Positions 1 to 15,100 of a stretch of 64,000 bases of DNA are shown piece by piece (position 1 is the stretch's first letter; the number at the start of each line of letters is the position of its first letter). Origin of the DNA: Lepidostoma basale. Taxonomy: Eukaryota; Arthropoda; Insecta; Trichoptera; Lepidostomatidae. The DNA lies in assembly GCA_022606425.2 (NCBI GenBank), contig JAHDVF020000188.1, forward strand, positions 162,518 to 226,517, given 5' to 3'. Below the pieces are notes generated by a model. It searched no databases, was not told the origin of the DNA, and worked only from the letters and a program-made list of their open reading frames with translations. A program made the translations under genes and the position numbers.

Positions 1-36
1 AATACATGTTAAAGGATGGAACACCAAGTAACTCAC

Positions 37-194
37 CGTTGAGATGAGACAGATAGTCAATATAGCAGAGAACATATTCCGGGCTGTGTGAGAACTTCTT
101 CAGTCCTAGTTCGAAAATTCTAAATGCGATATTTTTGTCTTTGGAACAGTAGTATTCCATTAAGGCGGCAGCCACAAACACGTGGTATCCAGAT
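37..194 (-). CDS. su(f): su(f) exon 10
   Basis: Encodes [34 protein letters not shown]...[15 protein letters not shown] after the split Arg. The acceptor is TTTTAG and the donor GTGAGT, ending in phase 1. The gene continues off the window. This is the HAT-C dimerisation part of the protein. Confidence 0.95.
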
Positions 195-3100
195 CTAAAA
201 ACAAAAAATGTATAAATATTAACATTCAAATAAGTAACTAACTAACAATCACGGCCTTTAGGTAGGCAGAGAGGATGGACCTCCATACCGTTCTGTCCCG
301 ACATACCTCTCTAGCTTCCGCCACATTCATACATCGTAACATGCACGCTCGTCGATATTTCCGACTTTTAATGTGGCCACCTTTTAGTATTTGATTAATT
401 TGGTCATGCCATGCTTTCCTTGGTCTTCCACGGCTTCTCTTTGCAATCACATTCTTCTCTCGTTCATTCATTCCATATGTCCAAACTATCATTTTTTTTA
501 TTTTTATAATTCAATCATCTGCATTTCATTTCTTCCTTATTTCATATTCTATCACATATAGTTTTCACGCACATTCTTCTCAGTGATCTCATTTCCACGG
601 CATTTATCCTACTTTCATCCTTTTTGCCAGCTCCAAGCTTCACTTCCACACATAAGGGTTGGCACTAGAACTACGTTATGTACTGCATGTAAGCTATAAC
701 ATCTGAAAAAAGATGTGCCATCTCGGAGTTTTTCCAACCTCGTGACGGTGAGAATTTTTTTATTTGATAATACAAAAAAAAATTATGTTTAACTCTATTT
801 ATGTATTCTGGAACCTTTTGAATCTTACCTGGAATCTTCACGGGCTCTTTTGAAAACCGTTCTGGCAGATTTGATTCCCTCAGCTCTTCTGGCAAACTTC
901 ATGTACTGGACGTAAGCCTGTAACAGGGAGTGGACAAATATTGCTTTCAAATATAATTCAACCAATTTTATTAGGTGTATAACTTTGCTTCCGCCGTTTT
1001 TTTTCCGAAATTCGAGGCTTTATTGTAAAAAACTGGTTATACATTTACGATTCAAAGTATTGTCCATCGCTGGCCACTACTTTCTCCCATCTTTCGGGCA
1101 GCATACGAATCCCGCGTTGAAAAAACTGGTCATCTTTTGAAGCGATCCACGAATCGATCCAATTTTTTACTTCTTCATAAGACCGGAAGTGCTGGTCAGC
1201 TAGGCCGTGTGCCATTGATCGAAACAAGTGATAGTCCGAGGGAGCAACGTCTGGAGAATACGGCGGGTGGGGTAGGACTTCCCATTTCAAAGTTTCCAAG
1301 TATGTCTTGACCACTTTCGCAACATGGGGTCGAACATTGTCATGCTGTAAAATCACTTTATCATATCTCTCGTTGTATTGCGGCCGTTTGTCTTTCAATG
1401 CTCGGCTCAAACGCATTAATTGCGTTCGATAACGATCGCCTGTGATTGTTTCAGTCGGTTTTAACAATTCATAATACATTACGCCGAGCTGGTCCCACCA
1501 AATACTGAGCATAACCTTGGAACCGTGAATATTCGGTTTGGCCGTCGACGTGGAAGCATGGCCGGGATATCCCCATGATTTTCTGCGCTTAGGATTATCG
1601 TAATGAACCCATTTCTCGTCCCCAGTCACAATGCGATGCAGAAATCCCTTCCGTCTTTGCCTTGCAAGCAGCTGTTCACAAACACACAAACGCCGTTCAA
1701 CATCTCTCGGCTTCAACTCGTACGGCACCCAATTTCCTTGTTTCTGAATCATTCCCATGACTTTCAGGCGTTTTGAAATGGCTGGTTGCGTCACTCCCAA
1801 TGATCCTGCCAATTCTTGTTGCGTTTGACACGAGTCTTGATCAAGTAATGCCTCCAATTCTGCATCTTCGAACACCTTCTCTCTTCCACCGCCATGCTGG
1901 TCTTGGACGTTAAAATCACCGTTCTTGAAGCGTTGAAACCACTCTCGGCACGTTCTTTCACTAATAGCGGCCTCACCATAGGTATTTGAGAGCATTCGAT
2001 GAGCCTCAGCCGCAGATTTCTTCATATTAAAGCATAAAATTAAAACCTCCCGCAAATGACGAGAATTTGGCTCGTAAGCTGACATGTTTAATCGGGAATA
2101 ACTTTATGATGCAGACACAAATCGACTAATATTTCGATGGCGTTATGTTTACAAATACTTAAGCTTATTGTATGACATCTATGATCTATTTATTCCAACT
2201 ACCACTTACCGCTACTGCCATCTATTGCAAAACGGCGGAAGCAAAGTTATACACCTAATATTTTAAATATTATATTGTATCATTTTATTTTATTTTATTT
2301 TATCAGCACATATTACTAACCAGTGTTATGTTTACAAATATCTATGCAGTGTACTGTTCAGAAGACACATTTCATTTGAATTTATTGATTTATTTTATAA
2401 TTACATTGACTTTTTGAAAGGTGTTTTTTTGTTCATTTTATTATGATATACGCCGGACTCCGGCAGACACTTAGAGCGAAGTCTATTGCGAACAGTAATG
2501 TGTTCATGTCGATCCGGACTTACCAGTGTGGGATCAATGTCGGGTATCTCGAGGAATCGTCCGTAGATCTGGTGTACGCGGTCATACCTGACCCTCCCTT
2601 CCTCGAAGTCGGCGTGGGCGAAGTACAGCAGGGCACTGTGGTGCAGGCCGCCGCCCGGAGCCGTGGCTCGCTCCAGGACCGCGCTGGCCTCGTCGGCAAA
2701 CAGCTTGGCCGAGTTCACATCCTGAGACACACAAAACAATAATCATTATTAATTAACCCTACGGTTGCCAAAATCCGTGAATTTTTAAACAAACTAGCTG
2801 ACCCGGCGAACTTCGTACCGCCTCAGAATCAATAAATGTTGTGTTAACTTATTAGCTCAATTAAATTCAGTCTTTTTTTCAAGTTAAAATGAATACTCAA
2901 AATGAATTAAGTTCAAAAAATGTGCAAAAATCAAAATGAAAAGCTTTCTGCTATTCGGGACGGAGACAAATCCAACAAATCAAAGATCATCAAAATCGAT
3001 CCAGCCGTTCTTGAGTTATAAATGGTGTTACTAACACGACTTTGTTTTATACTCGTATATAGATTAGCAATTATCAAAAAAGCCACTCATCCAGGACCGT

Positions 3101-6100
3101 AGAGCCAGAGAGAAGAAGAAGATAATAATTAAAATTGAATAAAATGTTTGAAAAAAAACAATGTAGGGCTTTTGTGTCCTGAAACATGTTATTTTTAATT
3201 CAACTAACTAACTAACCATCACGCCAATTCTCCAGAGAGGTAGGCAAGATGGACTGCCATACTTCTCTCCAGATATACCTCTCTAGATTCCTCTACATTC
3301 ATACATCGTAACAACTTCGAATACGAGCTTTGAGTATTTGATTAATTTGGTAATGCCATGCTTTCCTTGGTCTTAAATTTTCATTTTAATAAAGTGTTGA
3401 GCCACGAAGTTAAAAAATATTGTTCAAGAAACAATGAATTTATAGGATCGCTTGGATCAAACACGTTCAGATCATCTACAGTTGTAAGAGATTTGGAGAT
3501 CTTCAGCAATCTTACCCCCTTCTCTTGCAGCAGCTTGGAGGAGTGGTCGAGGAACTGGGCGGCCTGATACCAGACATCGGCGTGGTGGCCCAGACACAGG
3601 AGACACTGCTCCACAGCGAACATGACCCGGCGCGCCACGAGGGCCGTGTCCTCCGAGCGGAGAGGGTTGCTCCTCTCCCACAGGATGTACTTCTTCCACA
3701 GCTGGACCTGTTAGTCATTTGGTAGTCAAATATATAAACAAAACTTTGACCCACAAAAAATTACAATGCACAATTACAAAAAACATATTTCTTCAGGATT
3801 ATATCGCACCGTGAGTGTAAAACCGACGTAAGTGCAAATATACATTTTGGAGATATGGGAGTTCAAAGACTTCATATTGCTTGGAAAAACTGTTTTTTTT
3901 TAAATAAACCAATGATTTTCGGTTTATAGATATATTACTATAAACCGAAAATCATTGGTTTATTTTAAAAAAAAATCGTTTTTCCAAGCAATATGAAATC
4001 TTTAAACTCCCATATCCCGAAACTGTATATTTGCACTTACGTCGGTTTTACACTCACGGTGCGATATGTTAACGATGTAAATGGAACTAGAAATAGAGGA
4101 AGACCGAGGAAAACGTGGCACGATCAAATTAATCAAATATTGAAGGTTGGCCACGTGAGGAGTCAGACACGCGTGAATGATACGATGTATGAATGTTGAG
4201 GAAGCGAGAGAAATATGTCAGGAAAGAAAAGTGTGACAGTCCATTCTTTCTGCCTACCCCTTCGGCGAGACGGCGTGATGGTTAGTTAGTTAGTTAGTTT
4301 TATTACTTCAGAGACATTTAAAAAATGCCGGTTTGAATGTACTATACTTTTTATTAAATTTTCCCTTAATTTTTTTATTTATTTTTATATATTGATATTA
4401 TATAGAGTGCAAAAAATGCCTCCCTAAAAAGGAAAAAAAAATATTTATTGTCATAAATTCATAAATTATAAACTAGTAATTTTGTTAGTTTTTTGCAAAT
4501 AAAAATCCCATTCCGGGTTGTAACGCTCCTTAACAATTTATTAGACTATCATAAGACCGGTAGTCACCTACGGCTGGGAGACATGGTCTCTAACACAGAG
4601 AGAGGAAGGCAGGCTGCCAGTTTTTGAGAGGAAAATACTGAGAAAAATTTTTGGACCCACATTGGAGGATGGGACTTACAGAATTAAAAGAAACCTTGAA
4701 CTTGAAGAACTGATTAACCAGGAAACAGTAGTGAGATTCTGTAAGTCTCAACGCCCACGGTGGGCTGGCTATGTGGAAAGAATGCCAGAGGGTAGAACAC
4801 CACAAATTATATCCAGATGGGTGCCCCGCGAAAAGAGACCAAGAGGCAGACCGAGGAAAAGATGAGCGGATTGCGTGGAAGAAGTTTGGGAGAAAATGGA
4901 AGGAGCTCCATATGTCCGAATCAACGCAGCGATCCTTTCATAATTTTGCTCATAATACCTTCATCCGCTCTACATTCCTTTCTTATATCAGCATTTGAGA
5001 TTCTGTTGTATATCGTTCTACCACACATACGTCTTAGGGACCTCATCTCTACTAAAGTTATCAACAATTAAACCTTTTTTTATCACAGGGGTACGTATAT
5101 GATTCGCTGTATGAATGTGAAGGAAGCTAAAGAGGTGTGTCAGGATAGAGTACTGTGGTGGTCCATTCTGCCTACCTTTTTTGGGTAATAGCGAGATGGT
5201 TTATTTGTTTGTACTATAGTGAACTATTTTTGGACCCACGCTGGAGGATGGAACTTGAAGAACTGATTAGCCAGGAAACAGTAGTGAGATTCTGTAAGTC
5301 TCAACGCCCACGGTGGGCTGGCCATGTGGAAAGAATGCCAGAGGGTAGAACACCACAAATTATATCCAGATGGGTGCCCCGCGAAAAGAGACCAAGAGGC
5401 AGACCGAGGAAAAGATGGGCGGATTGCGTGGAAGAAGATTGGGAGAAAATGGAAGGAGCTGGGGAATGGAGAGAGATGGCCAGAGACAGAAGTCAGTGGA
5501 GGAGGCCAAGTCCCACACCGGGATGTAGCGCCGAGAAATGAATGAATGAATGAATTTTATTTGAATAAATATTAAATATAAAAGTAAAATAGTATTTTTT
5601 CAGCATTATTGTATTTGGCATTGATTTATATGGGACAAATTGTTTCGCTTAACGAGTGTTTCACAAATTAAAATGGACGAAAGGGAACGATGATAGCGCA
5701 GGTCTTTGGATCGTGATAAAACCAAAGATTCATACCTGTTTGAGTTCTTCCGGATGCAGCGTAGGCGGAGTGGCGGGGAGATTGCGGTTAAGTCCTCGCG
5801 TGACCCCTTCCAGCTCCTTGGCAACGCGTCGGGCGTTCATGTACTCGCGAGAACGCTCCATGGCCATGCGCTCGGCTATGATGGGGTTGATACTCTGCTC
5901 GAAAGCTATGTAGTCTTTCCACATGGTCTCGATGCCGATTATGGGGTTGATCACGGATCTCTGGTATACCTAGAACACACAAAGATGTAATCTTTCATTC
6001 CATGGCATAAAATAAAATATTTTCTTGTAATTATTTGTTAAAAAAACATTTAATTTCACGTTTTAATAAGATTTTGACTGTTTTCCTTTTTTATTTTACT

Positions 6101-9100
6101 ATAAAATAATCCTTGCAAATTCACATAACCTAAAATGGCGGGAACTTCGTGTGATGCGTCATGCAGAGGAGCGATTAGAGTACAAGCCCCACTTCATTGC
6201 GAAACTGGACAAAGGTTCTAAAGACTGTACTGTGGGCAGTAACAGAAAGATTCCAGGGGGAAGACGGGAAACAGTATGGTTTTGTGAGACCTGTTCCAGA
6301 AAATCTGGTCTCCATCCTGGAGATTGTTTATAAAAGTACCATACTATGCATAACTATAAGTAGTCCATAATGTTCTTCGTAAATTGTTTTTTATTTGATG
6401 AATAAATCATTACAAATGAATGTTTAATGAATTTTTTTTGTAACTCCCCATCAATAAAAATATTTTGACATTATTTAAATTAGAGTTGGCTGACAAACAA
6501 TATCCAAAAATAGTGGAGTGGTAAGGGTTAAAAGCTAAACACAGGGAAAAAATATGCTTTTTATGTCAATTCCGACCAAACACTTTGCTGCAAACTTATC
6601 TCTAAGATTGAAACTGCAAAGATGTATTTAAAACTAACCTTCCTGACGGCGCCAATCTTCTGATTTTCGGCGTAGGAGCCCACGGCTTCAACCCCCTTAA
6701 GGAACTGAATGTAGTCATACCAGATGGCATAAGCATGGATGTCCATTCCGATCTTTTCCAGGGCAAAATCATAAGCCTGAGCCATTTTCTCCCTGTGAAC
6801 AAACAACCGAGAGTTATCTCAGGGTTTTTCAAGCCTTAGAATGGTGGAGTTATTTTTTTATAATACACATGATATAAAGAAAAAGAAATAAACTAACTAA
6901 CCATCACACCATCTCTTCGAATGTGTAGGCAGATAGAATGGACTGCCACACTATTATTTTCTGACATACTTCTCTCGTTTCCACAATATTCATACATCAT
7001 GTCATGCACGCACGTCAAATTCTCCGACTCCTCACGTGACCAACATTTAATATTTGATGGATTTGATCGAGCCACGGTTTTCTCGGTTTAACATACATTA
7101 AAAAAAATAACTAACTAATCATCACGCCGTCTCCTCGAAGGGGTAGGCAGAAAGAATGGACTGCCACACTTTTCTTTCCTGACATATTTCTCTCGCTTCC
7201 CCAACATTCATACATTGTGTCGTGCACACGCGTCGATTTCGCTGACTCCTCACATGGCTGACATTCAATATTTGATTTATTTGATCGTGCCACGTTTTCC
7301 TCGGTCTTCCTCTATTTCTGGTTCCATTTACATCGTTAACATATATTTTTTTACCATTCTTTCTTTCCATATGTCCAAACCATCTTAATGATCCTTTCAT
7401 TATTTTGTTCATAACACCATCATTCGCACCGCATTCACTTCTTATATTTTCATTCGACACTCTATCATACACAGAGTATCCACACATTCGTCTAAGAGAT
7501 CTCATTTCTACTGCATTTATTCTACTTTCATTCTTCTTTAGCCAGTTCCACGCTTCGCTTCCATACATAAGGGTCGGTAGAAGAACACCATTGTGCACTG
7601 CCATTCTAGCTTTTTTGCGATGACAACTTCAAGTGCACCATTCACTTTGATGCCTGCCCCAACCCTTCTTTCAATATCCCTCTCCACTCGCCCATCTCTT
7701 GCAAACGTACTACCTAAATACACTACTTGCTCCAAATTTTCACTATTCACGCTAATGTTACAGACTGTCATGATTTCTTCTTTTTCAAAAATTATTACCT
7801 TGGACTTATTAACATTCATCATCAGATCATTTCGCATGCATACCTCATACATACAATTCACCAGGACAGCGTCATCCGCATACAAGGGAGAGCTTACTGA
7901 CACTCCACTCATTTTGGTACCTACATCCAACTCTTTCATACACTTGTCCATATATAGATTAAATAACCACGGGGACATTACGCAACCCTGTTTGACACCT
8001 TTATTGATTTCAAACCAGGCTGTAAGATCTCCATTTACTCTGACACTAGCAGTGCTTTCCGTGTATAGCGACTTAATTGCCGTGATCAGTTTTGTACTTA
8101 TTCCATATTCAGACAGTATTTTCCACAACTTTACTCTATTAATGTAATCATATACTTTTTGCCAATCGACAAATGCACAGAAAATTTCTGTATTATAACC
8201 TTAAAATCCCGTTGTACGAAGGAAAACAAAATACTCACTTGTACGTTCCGAGTGATGCCTTCGTCTCCTTGATGTAGTTAAGGTACAGTCTCCACAGTTC
8301 TATGTTTAATATCTTCATTAGGCATCGTTGGAAAAGCTAAAAATTGAAATGATTCTTTACATACAAGGTCACATAACTAAAACAGCAACAACAAAACCAT
8401 AAGGACATCTTCATACTCCAGGCAAAGAGTGTGGACCGCCACTCTGCTCTACATACCTGTACATTACATATCTCCTGACATACCTCTCTAGCTTCCTCCA
8501 CATTCATACAGCGACACGTACATGCATAATAATGAAATAAAACAATATTTCTTTAGTAACTTTAGAGCTTTCGCTATGCTTCTATGGCGTTCCAGTATCA
8601 TTTCGAGAAAGCTCAACCTCCAAATATTCAGCAGTAGCGTTAAAAGCGTACTGCTGTACGGATGTGAGACTTGAAAATCTACCACAGACATTATTGGAAA
8701 ACTCCAGGTGTTTATAAATAGATGCCATCGCTCAATATTCAAGATCTATTGGCCCCAAACAGTGTCAAGTGCCCTTCTCTGGACCATGGCAGGCGAAAAG
8801 CCAATTAGAGAACAGGTCGCAAATGGCTGTGGATTGGTCACAACCTGAGACGGAATGCATCACTCAGGGCGCACTAGACTGGTCCCCTATGGGGGGAAAG
8901 AGGTAGCGAGGCAGACCTAGAGCCACCTGGAGAAGAGCCCTGCAGGACGAGGTTAAGGCAGCAGGCCCCAAGTGATGTTAGGCATCAGGCATGCGATAAA
9001 GTCGGGTGGAGAAGGTTCCTTGAGGCCCTATTCACCACGAAAGTGTGACAGGACAAAAATAAGAACCACTTCAACTTTTTGCCTTAATTTCGACAGCGGC

Positions 9101-12100
9101 CGGTTTCGGCAGGCTAGCTGGCATCCACGTTAACATACATACATGTCGATTCTTCTAACTTTAAAATTTGGATTATCATGTATCATCGTTTCATGATCAA
9201 ATTTGGATTATCGTAGATTATCATATCGGTCATCTTTCAAATTGGATAATTTTGGGCATGCCATGTTTTCCTCAGTCTTGTACAACTCCGTTCTCCATTC
9301 GCATCATTAACATATACTTTCTTAACCATTATTTCTTCATCCATGGGTTCCATATGTCCAAATCAACATACTAATACTTTCATAATTTTGTTCATAACTT
9401 TCTTCGATTTGAATTTCTATCATACATCATTTTATCACACTTACATCTAAGAAATCTCATCTCTACTGCATTCATTCCATTCTTATCTGTCTTCTGCCAG
9501 TCCAATACATGAGCTGGAACCAGAACTCCATTGTGAACGGCCTTTAAATAACCTTTATAGTATTATTATTTTGTTGAATCGCTCTTTACGTCAAGACAGC
9601 ATGAGCCAAATTGATGTAAAAAGGGTATTTTTATAGTTATCATAGTGATTCTCGTGATAGGTAGACAATCTATTACCATTTTATTGTCACGTGAATTCTA
9701 CACCAGACCAAAGACAGTGTGACAATCACACTGCCCTCGCCGGGAATCGAACCCGGAACCTTCGGGGTGGCAGTCAATGCACTTATCACTCGACCACGAA
9801 GTCCGTCAATTTGTTCTAGTGACCTAGCCTAACCAGTTGTTGAACTTACCTAAAGCCTAGCTTAACCTGCAAGGGATAATACTTTAAAGCAGTTTCCAAA
9901 ACTTAATGGATCAGAAGCCCTGAATTCTAAAAAAAACTTACACTCTTATTTTAGTATGGTAGTAGGGCTACGATGGAGTATGCTTTGCTGGAAAGTATGT
10001 TGCAATAATACCAGCAACTCTCTAGCGTCCCCAAGTGGTCTCTCAGGCCATGTGACCACTGTCATAACAGATAGAAAGAGGGCGAATGGAGAGTATCCAG
10101 TGCCATAAAACTGGATACCCCCAGTTCAGGGAAGGAAACCCCGACAGAAAATCCTCCAGAAAAGGCAAGGGGGAACCACTCTGAGAAAACTCCCCAGGAC
10201 ATCACTACGAACCGTCTGGCACAGGACAGAGAGGCCTACGCCAGGGTGATAGCTGATGTCGGGGGGACCTGACACGACTCTCTAAGAAGATTATAACACC
10301 CTTTAAATGCTCTAACCCTAAAGAGCAAGTTACAGAATGGTGGATCAGAGAATGCCCATTAAGGGTATGGAGAAATAAAATATAGTTAGGAATCCTAATT
10401 ACGATGGGAACGGTTATTTCACGAAAAAGATTGTTATATCTACACTGTGTAGTATACTTAGGAAATTGAAAATAACTTTGTTTAATTCACTATTTATTGA
10501 AAAATATTAAAAAACACGACATATTTCTGAAGATACCTCCATTTTCAATTCTTTGTTTAGTTTTAATTATATTTTTACACCTGAAGATGGAGGTATCCTC
10601 CAAACATTCCGTGTTTTTTAATAAAAAGTGGATTGAACAAAGTTATTTTCAATTTCCTAAGTATATTACTATGGAATTCCAGTATTAATAATACCTTAGC
10701 ATTCATTACACCTTGTAGAATGATTGAGTGCATAAATATCAAAGCATTGACATTATTTCTTCAAAGTTGCAATTATTGGACGATGGGAACGGTTAATTCA
10801 CATAACTGGTTGTTATATCTACACTGTCTAGAAAGATTGAGTGCATAAATGGGAAGGAATTGACATTATTTCTTCAAAGTTCCATTGATTAGACCATTTC
10901 TTACTGCGATTCTAAAAACTTAATACCATAAAGGTCATTTTGTGCCATCTTGTAAATATTTCACAAAGTAAATGCTTAATCTATTATATTCTCCCATCCT
11001 ATTGGATAAGTAGACTTAATAAAAATACTTACATCTTATAGCATCTGTTACCAAAATGTCCCATAGAGAATATCTTTCATGTATACTTACAGAATCTTTT
11101 GGATTGGTGAAGACCTCAAATACTAATATTACCCTTTACAGACCTCGGGCAGTTGAGACATATGTTCCACCATCCCTTGGCATGATGACTTGTATCCAAT
11201 ACTAGTTCCAGGACCTTGGTTTCCGATACGACACTTTATTTTGCATGTCCCCATATAATAAATATTTTTAATAAAATAACTATCACACCATCTTTTGGAA
11301 AAAGAAAAAACAGTATTCTTTCCTCACATACTTCTCTCTCTTCTTCAACAGTCATACATTGTATCATGCACACACGTCCAATTCTCCGACTACACGTGTG
11401 GCCAACATTAATTATTTTATTATACCATGTTTTCCTCGGTCTTCCTACTTTTCTTGCTCCATTCACATTGTTAACATATTATATATCATTAAATCATTCC
11501 ATGTGTCCAAACAATCTTAACAAACCATTCATTATTTTGTTCATTATCGAATGAATCGCTCTTTACATCATAAGCCAAATCAATGTAAAGGGTAAAGCTA
11601 TCATATTGATTCTCATGACATGTGATAGGTAGCTATTCTATCACCATTTTATTGTCATGTGAACCAAACCAAAGACAGTGTAAAAATCACACTTACATTC
11701 AGTTTGGCAGTCATAGCACTTACATTGTTTGTATTTGACACTATCAAATACAGATTTACCACACATTCGTATAAGAGATCTCATTTTGACTGCATTTATT
11801 CTACTTTCATTCTTCTTCTGACATTTCCACGCTTCACTTCCATACGTAAAGGTCAGTACAAGAACAATTAATTAAATTAAATGGTATCGTATGGCTGTCA
11901 CCCCAAACACAGACCACAAACATTTTTTTTTACATAAAACATTACATAATTCTTCAGACACAACTTCAGACTTACATGACTTTTGGAAGAATACTACTGT
12001 AGCTAATAACATTCAAAAAAGGAACATATAAATAACCCTTGATTTTTCTCGCTTAAGTCATAACAAAATCATCCAGAATAAAACAATATAAAGAGGGAAT

Positions 12101-15100
12101 TCACAGAACAGAGAATTAAAATAGATATCCCGCCTTGAATCTAGATTTTAATTTCTTATTCGCGTATAACAAGCAACACTGAATAACACATAATAAATAT
12201 GCAATGGTTACTTCTATAAAATTCCTTGTTCTGTGGTAAAAATAACTTCAAAAATAGAATTTTGAATCGACCATAGATATTTTTTTTAAATGATAATCAC
12301 ACATGTTGAAGCGCACCAAAATACATAGACAAAAGATATGTTCTGTTGCAGCTCAATAGAAATTTTACTAATAGCAATATCAAATCTCTGGTCTTCGTAA
12401 TAGAAAGACGAGGAACCGTCTGGTCGATCAGAATTCTATTTTCAAAGTTTTAAAACACATTTCATAGATTTTTTTTTACATAAAAACAAATAAATTAGTT
12501 TTCTCCATTTTATTATCCGATCCATAAACAATAGAGAAAAAATTGATTCAGTCTGCTTTCCTGGGATTTTTTTTTTTCTTAGTACATACAATCAAAACAG
12601 TCAAAAATGCTAAAATATTATTTTTATTAACAATTTAGCTACTTATTATTTATATATTTTTTAATGGTTAAATAAATAAATAAAATATTTAAATTAACGT
12701 ATAATAAAAGCGTGATTACTTTTTCGGTATTACATTGATTTATCTTTATATATATAATTCTTCTGTACGGATGTATGTAGTTGAAGTTCCCCTAAACGGC
12801 TGGACCGATTTTGATGATTTTTTTTGTGTTTGAATGGGTCCCTAGATGGTTTAGATTCACAAATGGACCCGGTAGGTGACAATAATTAATTTTCCGAGAT
12901 AATTCGCAGTTTTGCTTTGTTTACCATAGATGGCGCTGATGTCGAATTGTGTTTAAGCATGCGCAAATCACTTGCGCTGTAGCGTGGCGTAGATTTAAAA
13001 TTCTGTTTGCTGTGTTTTGATTCTCCATGTACGGCATCATGTATCATTTAATATATAGTTTATCGAAAATACGAATATATAAAAAATGTTTCGTGAACCA
13101 GCTAATAGCAGACAAGCCAATATTCAGGCAGGAAAACATATGTCGGATCTGCTATTTATATATTAAAATATATAAAAAATAGTTACAAATTTGTTTCACC
13201 TTGCGAGCAGTGGCGTGCCTAGGGTTAACCAGTAAGGCAAGCCCATCTGATTTTTTATGTATGTTTTGTAATATAAATAGACAGACAAACAAAAATGTAT
13301 TCCAAGGGTGTATGCTTTCTTCGTTGTAGTTAGTCTACAAAACTGTCAGAAGGTATATTATGACTTGACAGAAATTATAAACACATCTCAGTCATGACAT
13401 ACCCACAACTAACTAACTAACCATCACGCCGTCTCCCCGAAGGGGTAGGCAGAAAGAATGGACTGCCACACTTTTATTTCCTGACATATTTCTCTCGCTT
13501 CCTCAACATTCATACATCGTGTCATGCACGCGCGTCGATTTCTCTGACTCCTCACATGGCCGACATTAAATATTTGATTTATTTGATCGTGCCACGTTTT
13601 CCTCTGTCTTCCTCTATTTCTATATTTATTTAGAATATATGTGCATTGCACCAAATATAAATTGCCTTTGGACAAAACTCCTCAAAATCATTTCGTACGC
13701 CGGACATCACACTGGCTCCGTCATAACTTTAAGCAACTATTTTTTTTGTGCATTTATGATTATTTACGAAGTCCAAGATAATCTTTGCAAATATACATTT
13801 TTTTCTTCGTTTATTTAGGGACAAGTCAAACTCGCGATAAAATCGCTTAGATTTGGGGGGTTTGATTCAAAATTTCTTACGCAAGCCGGGTTTTTGGGCT
13901 TCTATGAGATTACCGCCACTGCTTACGAGGGCATTCTCAAAATCCAAATTTATAAATATTATTTATATATTAATGTATATGAATAAATCAATTTCAAACC
14001 AAAAAAGCAAATGGCGTTTTTATTATACATTCATTTTATAATGGAGTTTTATATATATAATTATAATAATATTTAAAGTGTTAGAAAGTAAAAATTATAT
14101 TATCACAGTATTTTTATTACACTTATTTTTAAATGTCTAATTTTGAAGATTACATGATTAATGATGACTTTAATAGCATTATATTTTTGACACAATCCTC
14201 AATATGAAAATAATAAAAATAGCTCTTTATTATAAATATGATTAATCTCACCCAGGATTGAACTACAATCGCTTAGATAGAAAGTCGAGTGCTATAAAAT
14301 ATTTATTATTTACAAAATGTGATCCAAGGGGCTGAGGAAATGACTTTTAATTCATGATTAACTTCCGATAATAAATTATTAATTCTGTTCAAATTGATTA
14401 AAAAATATATAAATCAATTAAAAATGGTGATTCAAATATATACACATCCACAAAAGTATCACTTTGTTTCTATACTGCACAATATCACAGCTGAGAAAAA
14501 AATATATGCTTTTTCATAAAGTGGAATTCTAACTAAAGAATACACATGCAACACGCTTCAACCTCAGAGACTATTTCAGGTCTTTATTACGTTAAAATGT
14601 GAACGTGGAAAAGGTAAAATTCGTATAAATTTAATCCTAAATGTCCTACAAGTGTTGAACACTTCAGTCTTAATTGTTTTAAAACAGAAAATGGTACTAA
14701 CCTTTTCGACTCTCTCGAAATTCCTTGCTTTAATCTGCAAAAGAAATATAAAATATATATTAAATACTTCATCAAGAGTATAGGTTCTTCAGGAGGCCCT
14801 GTAGACTTCCATGGGGGCCCATCAGACAGTCAAGGCGGGCAAAACTCTAACAATCAACAGACACATAATTTTGTATTAATTATTTTATAATATTTTTGGA
14901 CTACATTTGATATTATTTTTTATTTCTGCTTTGTGTTTGATTGCTCTCCTCACCGGCATCACCAAAGGCAGGTTAATTCTGACGCTGTTGAAGATAACCA
15001 TCTAGGATATAAAGATATCCAAGATGACGGAATTCTCAAATAATCGCCTAAAAAGTCTGAAAAAATGGGCAAGTGTGAAACCAACCCTCCTTATCTGTAG

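Noticed and set aside
3801..4067. A structured non-coding RNA gene
   Set aside because: The extended near-perfect palindrome fits a foldback MITE better. No promoter or conserved loop is seen.
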